Source: Desulfobacterales bacterium
Lineage (GTDB): Bacteria > Desulfobacterota > Desulfobacteria > Desulfobacterales > JAFDCJ01
Assembly (NCBI GenBank): GCA_020345785.1
Contig: CP070771.1
Coordinates: 4,123,747 to 4,142,076 of the forward strand
Direction: 5' to 3'
Length of the DNA: 18,330 nt
Shown in pieces: positions 7,184 through 12,723 of the stretch. Every line of letters starts with the position of its first letter. Positions within the stretch are counted from its first letter, which is position 1. The notes under the pieces are model-generated. The model was given only the letters and a program-made list of their open reading frames with translations, did no database searches and was not told the DNA's origin. Both the position numbers and the translations under genes were made by a program.

Positions 7184-7321
7184 AGGTGCGGGGTGCGTGT
7201 TGCGGGGTGCGGGAGGGTCCTTTCAGTGCCAGCTCATAGCTCATGGCTCATAGCTGATAGGTAAAAGGTTAAAGGTCAAAGAAGATCGGCAAACGGCGCA
7301 CGGCATAAGGCGCACGGTATT
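7184..7321 (+). repeat. Heptad arrays: G-rich TGCGNGK tract and 13-unit AGCTCAT/CGGCNNA tract
   Basis: The stretch 7187-7214 consists of four heptads of the form TGCGNGN. From 7231 to 7321 thirteen consecutive 7-nt units keep strict register while the word changes from AGCTCAT through AGGTAAA to CGGCGCA and CGGTATT. G at the second position is nearly invariant. It is non-coding, since a 7-nt unit shifts reading frame at each step. Confidence 0.85.
7187..7211 (+). repeat. 25-nt perfect inverted repeat, left arm
   Basis: This 25-nt segment, made of TGCGGGG and TGCGTGT heptads, is exactly the reverse complement of 7667-7691. The arms lie 455 bp apart, within the gap between the two hsp20 genes. 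Confidence 0.9.
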
Positions 7322-7498
7322 GATGTTGGAAGTGTGAGGCTCTTGAGATTGGCGGCACCATCTCAACTTCTCAACTTTCCCAGCTTCATGGCTTCCGCCT
7401 TTCTGATTCTTTGGTTTGGTCTCCTCAGAAAGGATAGCTGTGAATACCATTTAACACAACTATTAAGGGTCAGATTTGATCGTAGCTAATTCAATTCA

Positions 7499-7526
7499 TT
7501 GGACGTTCGATGTTCGATGTTCATTT
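7499..7526 (+). repeat. Short heptad tract, TTCGATG words
   Basis: Four 7-nt units in register; TTCGATG occurs twice in a row, flanked by the variants TTGGACG and TTCATTT. Confidence 0.7.
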
Positions 7527-7591
7527 CCTTCCATCTTGATCAAGCTGGTCGCCGGCCGTAGGCGGTTTGGCTGGCATCTAAGCCGCGAGGT

Positions 7592-7710
7592 ACGCTCTGC
7601 GCTATGCTCTCTGCTCTTTGCCCGATGCGCTCTGATCTATTCTCGGTCATTCCGCACCCCGCAACGCGCACCCCGCAACACGCACCCCGCAACCCCCATT
7701 CCTCAATCAC
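7592..7710 (-). repeat. 17-unit heptad array spanning two word families
   Basis: Seventeen consecutive 7-nt units stay in register from 7592 to 7710. The first seven are pyrimidine-rich words such as GCGCTAT and GCTCTTT; the later ones are C-rich words such as CACCCCG (three times, alternating with CAACNCG). On the opposite strand the same two blocks occur in the same order as in the array at 11598-11702. Confidence 0.88.
7667..7691 (-). repeat. 25-nt perfect inverted repeat, right arm
   Basis: Exact reverse complement of 7187-7211. Confidence 0.9.
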
Positions 7711-7722
7711 CCCCGTCCTCTC

Positions 7723-7751
7723 TTTACAAAGCTCTCGTTAGATGTTATTTT
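7723..7751 (+). promoter_or_regulatory. Candidate promoter of the hsp20-lon-rlpA operon
   Basis: TTTACA (7723-7728) and TATTTT (7746-7751) are separated by 17 bases, a good vegetative-type fit starting a few bases past the heptad array. No sigma-32-type element was recognised. Confidence 0.45.
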
Positions 7752-7827
7752 CGTCTCAATTCGACCTGGAGGAGATGAAGAGATTTAAACTGGGCCAACC
7801 CCCAACGTCTAAATTTAGGAGCCGGAA

Positions 7828-8274
7828 ATGGAGTACATCAAAATAAGATTTTTAGATGATTTCGGACAGCTAGGTTCCAAATTCGAAAAAACAATCGAAG
7901 ATATGTTTCGATCGATGAGCCCGGCTTTTACCTTTGCCGAGCGTTCGTGGAAACCACCGATGGATATGAATGAAACCCCGGAAGAAGTCGTCATTGTGGC
8001 CGAGATTCCGGGAGTCGACAAAGATGATCTGGAGGTTGAGATAAGTTCCAAAGCCGTGAGGATTCAAGGCAATCGCATTGCGAGACACTGTTCCAGCAAT
8101 GCCACTTATCGACTCGCTGAAATTCAGTACGGCAGATTTGAGCGGATTCTCTTTCTGCCGGCGCCCATTGATCCCGAAGTGGTTTCCGCCGCCTATCAAA
8201 AGGGGCTCCTTGAAATTCGATTGGCAAAACAACCCCCGGAGAAAACCCATAAAATACCGATTCAGGACGGGTAA
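7828..8274 (+). CDS. Small heat-shock protein, Hsp20/alpha-crystallin family (second, divergent paralogue)
   Basis: This 148-residue holdase is clearly different from its neighbour at 6664-7113. Its N-terminus (MEYIKIRFLDDFGQLGSKFE) lacks the WDPF opening. The alpha-crystallin domain (about 41-135) has PPMDMNETPEEVVIVAEIPG, then VRIQGNRI, then a shortened loop to YGRFERILFLPAPID, then AAYQKGLLEI with the G-x-L motif. The C-terminal KIPIQDG supplies the I-x-I docking motif. AGGAG (7817-7821) precedes the ATG. A 23-codon frame (7775-7846) overlaps its start in another frame. The gene leads lon by 52 bp, so the holdase and the ATP-dependent protease are probably co-transcribed, a sensible pairing for handling damaged proteins. 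Confidence 0.95.
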   Translation: MEYIKIRFLDDFGQLGSKFEKTIEDMFRSMSPAFTFAERSWKPPMDMNETPEEVVIVAEIPGVDKDDLEVEISSKAVRIQGNRIARHCSSNATYRLAEIQYGRFERILFLPAPIDPEVVSAAYQKGLLEIRLAKQPPEKTHKIPIQDG

Positions 8275-8326
8275 GGGATATTCATCTCAAGATTTTCTGA
8301 TTATCAAAAAAAGTGGGGAGGAAAAT

Positions 8327-10732
8327 ATGGCTGATCAACAGTCACCCATGGAATTTAATGCAGAGCAACTACCGGAAGTCCTTCCAATATTGCCGCTGTA
8401 TGATGCGGCGCTTTTTCCCAAAATGGTTTTGCCGCTGGTGGTTATGCAGGGTGAATCTGTTAAGCTGGTAGATGAAGCAATGGCCAAAGATCGGATCATC
8501 GGTTTGGTCGTATCCAAAAAGCCCGAGGAAAAAAAGGCCCCTGACCGGGAAGATCTCGCTCCCGTGGGAACCAGCGCCTTGATTCTCAAGATGGCAAAAA
8601 CGCATGACAATCGGACGCAGCTTTTGGTGCAGGGGTTGAGCCGATTTAAAATTAAATTCTTTGAAGAAGGGAAACCATATCTGGTCGCGCGAATCGAATT
8701 GATCAAAGATGTCGAGACAAAAGACAATGAAACCGAAGCATTGATGTCTAACATCATCAGTCAATTTGAAAGGATCGTTGAACTGTCTCCGGGACTGCCG
8801 CCTGAGATCGCCCACATGGCAAAAACCATCCAGGAACCCGGCACATTGGCGGATATGATTGCTTCCACCATCAATTCAAGTCCCGAGGAAAAACAAAAAG
8901 TTCTGGAACTGGAAGATGTAAAAAAACGACTGAAAGAAGTTACCCGCCTGGTAAATCATCAACTTGACATCCTGGAGTTGGGAGATAAAATTCAAAGCCA
9001 GGTTAAAGGAGATATGGATAAAAGCCAGCGCGAGTATTACCTGCGGCAACAACTGAAGGCTATTAAAGAAGAACTGGGTGAAAAAGATGAGGCCAGCGTT
9101 GAGATCGAGGAATATCGGGCTAAAATCGAAGCAAAAAACCTGCCGGAAGAGGCTCGCAAAGAAGCCGATCGTGAACTGGAGCGATTATCCCGCATGCACC
9201 CGTCTTCAGCCGAATACACGGTGGCTTCTACCTATCTGGACTGGATTACATCTCTGCCCTGGCATGACAGTACGCAGGATAATCTGGATATTAAGAAGGC
9301 TAGAAAGATACTGGACGATGACCATTTCGGGCTGGAAAAACCCAAACGGCGCATCATCGAATACCTGGCGGTTCGCAAGTTGAAGCCCGAATCTAAGGGT
9401 CCGATTTTGTGTTTTGCCGGTCCTCCCGGAACCGGCAAGACCTCCCTGGGTCAATCTATTGCCCGGGCCTTGGGGCGCAGATTTTATCGCATTTCTTTAG
9501 GCGGTGTACGCGACGAGGCTGAAATCCGGGGGCATCGGCGCACCTATGTGGGCGCCCTTCCCGGTCGAATCATTCAGGGATTGCGGCGAGCCGAATCCAA
9601 TAACCCAATATTCATGCTGGATGAAATTGACAAGGTCGGAAGCGATTTTCGCGGCGACCCCTCCGCGGCATTGCTGGAAGTGCTGGATCCCGAGCAGAAT
9701 TTTTCATTTACGGATCACTACCTGGATGTGCCCTTCGATCTTTCAAAAGTTATGTTCATAACAACGGCAAACATCCTGGACACCATTCCGCCGGCATTGC
9801 GGGACCGGATGGAAGTGCTGATGCTGCACGGATATACTTTGGATGAAAAAATTAAGATTGCCAATCGTTTTCTCGTCCCCCGCCAGCGGGATGAGCACGG
9901 TCTTAATGCCAAGCAAATCAAATTCAGCGGCGGTGCGGTAAAGCATATTGTGATCAGCTATACCCGTGAAGCCGGTTTGCGCAACCTGGAGCGGGAAATT
10001 GCCAACGTTTGCCGCGGGGTGGCCAGTAAGATTGCCGTGGGCGAAGTTGATTCCATGACCATCAAGGTCGACGATATCCATGAATTTCTCGGTCCCATTC
10101 GCTTCACTTCCGAAACCAAGGCCAGGATAACATCACCGGGTGTGGCGACGGGTCTGGCCTGGACGCCCACGGGCGGTGAACTACTATTTATTGAAGCCAC
10201 GGCAATGAAGGGCAAAAAAGGCCTGACCCTTACGGGACAGCTGGGAGACGTTATGAAAGAGTCGGCTACGGCGGCGCTCAGTTTTGCCCGTGCCAATGCA
10301 CGCGCTCTTGGGATAGACGAGGACTTTTTTGATTCCCACGATCTCCACATTCATGTGCCCGCCGGGGCTATCCCAAAAGATGGACCCTCAGCCGGGGTAA
10401 CCATGCTGACCGCATTGACCTCTTTGTTGACGAACACACGCATTCGCAAGGATCTCGCCATGACAGGTGAGATTACATTAAGGGGTCAGGTGCTGCCGGT
10501 CGGCGGCATTAAAGAAAAGGTGCTTGCGGCCCACCGGGCCGGAATTAAAACGATTATCCTGCCGGCATGGAATCGCAAAGATTTGGAAGATATTCCAAAA
10601 AATGTCGAAAAAGATATTCAATTCCAATTTGTCGATAAGATGCTGGATGTCATCGATATTGCACTGGATGGCAAAAAACCGCGCCCTAAAATGAAGCCCC
10701 GCAAAAAGAAGCAAAAATTAACGGAAAATTGA
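8327..10732 (+). CDS. lon: ATP-dependent protease La (Lon)
   Basis: This 801-residue cytoplasmic AAA+ serine protease degrades misfolded and regulatory proteins as a hexamer. The N-terminal substrate-binding domain is about 18-215 ([20 protein letters not shown]). The AAA+ module has Walker A GPPGTGKT (365-372), Walker B FMLDEID (429-435) and sensor FITTAN. The protease domain has the catalytic Ser688 in PKDGPSAGV and Lys731 in GGIKEK, the standard Lon dyad. The C-terminal tail is highly basic ([15 protein letters not shown]). I chose the ATG at 8327 because GGGGAGG lies just upstream and the protein then starts like other Lons. The open frame runs back to 8078, but that part overlaps hsp20. 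rlpA begins 4 bases after the stop. Confidence 0.98.
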   Translation: MADQQSPMEFNAEQLPEVLPILPLYDAALFPKMVLPLVVMQGESVKLVDEAMAKDRIIGLVVSKKPEEKKAPDREDLAPVGTSALILKMAKTHDNRTQLLVQGLSRFKIKFFEEGKPYLVARIELIKDVETKDNETEALMSNIISQFERIVELSPGLPPEIAHMAKTIQEPGTLADMIASTINSSPEEKQKVLELEDVKKRLKEVTRLVNHQLDILELGDKIQSQVKGDMDKSQREYYLRQQLKAIKEELGEKDEASVEIEEYRAKIEAKNLPEEARKEADRELERLSRMHPSSAEYTVASTYLDWITSLPWHDSTQDNLDIKKARKILDDDHFGLEKPKRRIIEYLAVRKLKPESKGPILCFAGPPGTGKTSLGQSIARALGRRFYRISLGGVRDEAEIRGHRRTYVGALPGRIIQGLRRAESNNPIFMLDEIDKVGSDFRGDPSAALLEVLDPEQNFSFTDHYLDVPFDLSKVMFITTANILDTIPPALRDRMEVLMLHGYTLDEKIKIANRFLVPRQRDEHGLNAKQIKFSGGAVKHIVISYTREAGLRNLEREIANVCRGVASKIAVGEVDSMTIKVDDIHEFLGPIRFTSETKARITSPGVATGLAWTPTGGELLFIEATAMKGKKGLTLTGQLGDVMKESATAALSFARANARALGIDEDFFDSHDLHIHVPAGAIPKDGPSAGVTMLTALTSLLTNTRIRKDLAMTGEITLRGQVLPVGGIKEKVLAAHRAGIKTIILPAWNRKDLEDIPKNVEKDIQFQFVDKMLDVIDIALDGKKPRPKMKPRKKKQKLTEN

Positions 10733-10736
10733 GAAG

Positions 10737-11525
10737 TTGCGTCAAGCGGACCCCAATCAGTTTAACAAGAAGGTTATTTGTTCGGAGAAAAAAAGACGGC
10801 CGGCGCTTTTTCTCATGTTTACCGCCCTGTTTTTTTCCGTCATCAGCTGTGTCAGCTATGAACCCCCCGTCCCCCAGCGGCCACCCGGCTACCCCAAGCC
10901 CTATAAAGTTTTCGGTAAATGGTATCAGCCGCTGCCGGATTCCAGAGGATTCCGGCAGCGCGGACTTGCTTCCTGGTACGGAGAGGATTTTCACGGCAAG
11001 AAGACTTCAAACGGTGAAATTTACGATATGTATGCCCTGACTGCAGCTCACAAAACTCTGCCGCTGGGCACATACGTGCGCGTCGACAATCTTGAAAACA
11101 ACCGGCGGGTGGAGCTGCGGATTAACGATCGGGGACCTTTTGTAAAGGATAGAATCATTGATCTTTCTTACATGGCAGCCAAAAAGATCGGCATCGTTGG
11201 TCCGGGAACGGCCAGAGTCGAGGTCATCGCCTTGGCCACACCGGCCGTGACCGATGGCGGAACACCGCGCCTTGAGCCGGTCGACCTTTATTCGGGGAAC
11301 TTTACCTTCCAGGTCGGTGCCTTTGTAAATCGTGAAAATGCCGAGCGGCTGACCTCCAAACTGGGTCGAAAATATAAAAACGCTCACATAACGGTTTACG
11401 ATCGAGGGGATCAGATTTTCTACCGCGTACGGGTGGGTTCATTTAGCACTCTGCAACAGGCGGCCGCGCAGGAAGAAATTTTAATCAGAGACGGCTATCC
11501 GGACGTATTTATCGTCGGGGAATAA
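10737..11525 (+). CDS. rlpA: RlpA-family septal ring lytic transglycosylase-like lipoprotein with SPOR domain
   Basis: This 262-residue predicted outer-membrane lipoprotein acts on or binds peptidoglycan at division sites. A basic segment (KKRRP) precedes a hydrophobic stretch ending in the lipobox VISC (Cys38). The double-psi beta-barrel RlpA domain covers about 75-165: GLASWYGEDFHGKKTSNGE, LTAAHKTLPLGTYVRV, RINDRGPFVKDRIIDLS. A SPOR domain (about 187-260, NFTFQVGAFVNRENAERL and YRVRVGSF) targets denuded glycan strands. The start is uncertain: TTG at 10737, 4 bases after the lon stop, suggests translational coupling; the ATG at residue 27 would remove the basic part of the signal. The array of heptad repeats begins 2 bases after the stop codon. 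Confidence 0.93.
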   Translation: MRQADPNQFNKKVICSEKKRRPALFLMFTALFFSVISCVSYEPPVPQRPPGYPKPYKVFGKWYQPLPDSRGFRQRGLASWYGEDFHGKKTSNGEIYDMYALTAAHKTLPLGTYVRVDNLENNRRVELRINDRGPFVKDRIIDLSYMAAKKIGIVGPGTARVEVIALATPAVTDGGTPRLEPVDLYSGNFTFQVGAFVNRENAERLTSKLGRKYKNAHITVYDRGDQIFYRVRVGSFSTLQQAAAQEEILIRDGYPDVFIVGE

Positions 11526-11527
11526 TA

Positions 11528-11737
11528 CGGGGTGCGGGTTTTTCGATTGCGGATTGCGGATTTCGGATTGATTAAAACGGATAGGAATGAATCGGGGTGC
11601 GTGTTACGGGTTGCGGGTTGCGTGTTACGGGTTGCGGGTTGCGGGTTGCGGGGGATGGGCATAGCGCATAGAGCAGAGGGTATGGCGCATGGGGCTAATG
11701 GCGGAGGAAAAAGGGGTTAATAGTTATTGGTTATCAT
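11528..11737 (+). repeat. 30-unit heptad array downstream of rlpA
   Basis: Thirty consecutive 7-nt units keep one register while the words drift from GCGGATT through TGCGGGT and TACGGGT to ATAGCGC and ATGGCGC and finally TTATTGG. A run of G in mid-unit is the commonest shared feature. Within it, 11598-11618 is repeated exactly at 11619-11639 (three heptads, 21 nt). An open frame across it encodes a 7-residue periodic CVLRVAG pattern, an artefact of the 21-nt unit. Confidence 0.9.
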
Positions 11738-11926
11738 GAAGTTGCATATAAGCCCGGTTGCTAACCTGAAAGTTGACCGGTTTCGGTCATTGGTTTTTGA
11801 GATTTGGGATTTATTTGTTATTTGGTGCTTGGAATTTGAGATTTATACCTTAGCCAAAGCCTTCTATCGATGCAGTTACGCAATACATGTAAAACTTAGG
11901 CATTTGTGTGAGGATTGAAAGTCCGC
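11738..11926. repeat. Gap upstream of gmhB with a T-rich heptad tract (11787-11849)
   Basis: Nine 7-nt units from 11787 to 11849 (words such as GATTTGG, TTGGTGC and TTGAGAT) are in the same register as the array ending at 11737. No gene is seen. A GAGGA element near 11908-11912 is the probable ribosome site of gmhB. Confidence 0.7.
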
Positions 11927-12511
11927 ATGGGATTATTAAAGAAGGTGGTTTTCTTAGATCGGGACGGCACGATTAACAGGGATTCGCCGGATTACATCAA
12001 GAGCCGATCCGAATTTGGTTTCATTCCCGGCGCGATCGCGGCCATCGGTGAGCTTACCGCCGGCGGGTTTACATGTATAGTGATTACCAATCAATCCGCG
12101 CTGGCCCGCGGATTTATTTCGACTGCAGAGCTGGATGCGATGCATGCGATGATGTGCGATGAGATCGCGGCCGGGGGCGGCAGCATTAAGGACATTTTTT
12201 TCTGTCCGCACCTGCCGGATGCCGGATGCAACTGTCGCAAACCCGCACCGGGTCTGCTATTTCGGGCACAGCGCAAATACAACATTGATCTGACCGATGC
12301 AATTATGGTCGGAGACTCAACTAAGGATATTGAATGCGGACACATCGCCGGATGCGGCCGGACAGTGCTGGTTAAATCCGGCAAGGATGCCGATGTTGAA
12401 AAGCAGTTGCATCAAAAAAATCTTACGGCAGATTATGTGGCCGCAGACCTGCTTGAGGCAGTACGGTGGATAATTGATTACCATGAAAGACTTCAACTAG
12501 GCGGAACTTAG
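11927..12511 (+). CDS. gmhB: D-glycero-D-manno-heptose 1,7-bisphosphate 7-phosphatase (GmhB-type HAD phosphatase)
   Basis: This 194-residue HAD-superfamily hydrolase would remove the 7-phosphate of heptose bisphosphate in ADP-heptose synthesis for lipopolysaccharide core. The catalytic aspartates are Asp11 and Asp13 in VFLDRDGTIN. Motif II is VITNQSALARG. A zinc site is formed by Cys93, His95, Cys101 and Cys103 in CPHLPDAGCNCRKPAPG, and motif IV is MVGDSTKDIE. The short loop between the His and the last two Cys resembles the histidinol-phosphatase HisB-N as much as E. coli GmhB. The CRKPAPG ending and the lack of his genes favour GmhB. I prefer the ATG at 11927; the TTG at 11915 would leave only one base between it and the GAGG site. 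No other heptose gene is in view. Confidence 0.85.
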   Translation: MGLLKKVVFLDRDGTINRDSPDYIKSRSEFGFIPGAIAAIGELTAGGFTCIVITNQSALARGFISTAELDAMHAMMCDEIAAGGGSIKDIFFCPHLPDAGCNCRKPAPGLLFRAQRKYNIDLTDAIMVGDSTKDIECGHIAGCGRTVLVKSGKDADVEKQLHQKNLTADYVAADLLEAVRWIIDYHERLQLGGT

Positions 12512-12547
12512 CAGATATTCGTGCGTTAGCCATTGAACTCATTATGA

Positions 12548-12707
12548 AAATTCGAAATCCGAAACAAATCCTAAATTCGAATGTTTCAATCACAAAAACA
12601 AAACCGCATTACGCACCACTTATAGTTACTGGTTGTTTCGATCATTTGAATTTGGAAAATTGGTTATTGTTTCGAATTTCGAACTTCGTGCTTCGAATTT
12701 CGGTGCC
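12548..12707. repeat. Inverted-repeat element of heptad words upstream of the recD2-type gene
   Basis: The left arm (12548-12603) has eight 7-nt units such as AAATCCG and TTCGAAT; the right arm (12645-12707) has nine such as CGAATTT and CGTGCTT. The segment 12551-12567 pairs with 12667-12683 at 16 of 17 positions, and 12573-12583 with 12643-12653 at 10 of 11. A long imperfect hairpin with a 59-nt loop is possible. The element ends 16 bases before the helicase ATG. The full 212-bp gap contains no gene. Confidence 0.8.
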
Positions 12708-12723
12708 ATAGATACCTATCAGA

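Larger units (their letters stand above)
7114..7827. other. 714-bp non-coding gap between divergent hsp20 genes, filled with iterated heptads
   Basis: No credible gene is present; open frames here are translations of iterated words. The gap holds a G-rich heptad tract, a 13-unit heptad array, a short heptad tract, a 17-unit heptad array, a perfect 25-nt inverted repeat and a promoter candidate for the rightward operon, all listed separately. The bases 7321-7490 show only weak iteration, for example an 8-nt duplication of CTCAACTT near 7363-7378. Confidence 0.8.

Noticed and set aside
7184..7710. CRISPR array
   Set aside because: The units are 7 nt, contiguous and drifting, with no constant 23-40 nt repeat or unique spacers, and no cas genes are present.
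7476..7778. 100-codon plus-strand ORF between the hsp20 genes
   Set aside because: It runs through three heptad tracts, so its length reflects repeat composition; Arg/Ser/Pro-rich translation and no ribosome site.
8078..8326. N-terminal extension of Lon by 83 codons
   Set aside because: It overlaps hsp20 in another frame and has no similarity to Lon; the ATG at 8327 has a strong ribosome site and gives the normal Lon start.
11532..11720. 62-codon plus-strand ORF with a CVLRVAG-type repeated peptide
   Set aside because: It is the translation of the 7-nt arrays; the 7-residue period follows from the 21-nt unit. No ribosome site and no independent protein character.
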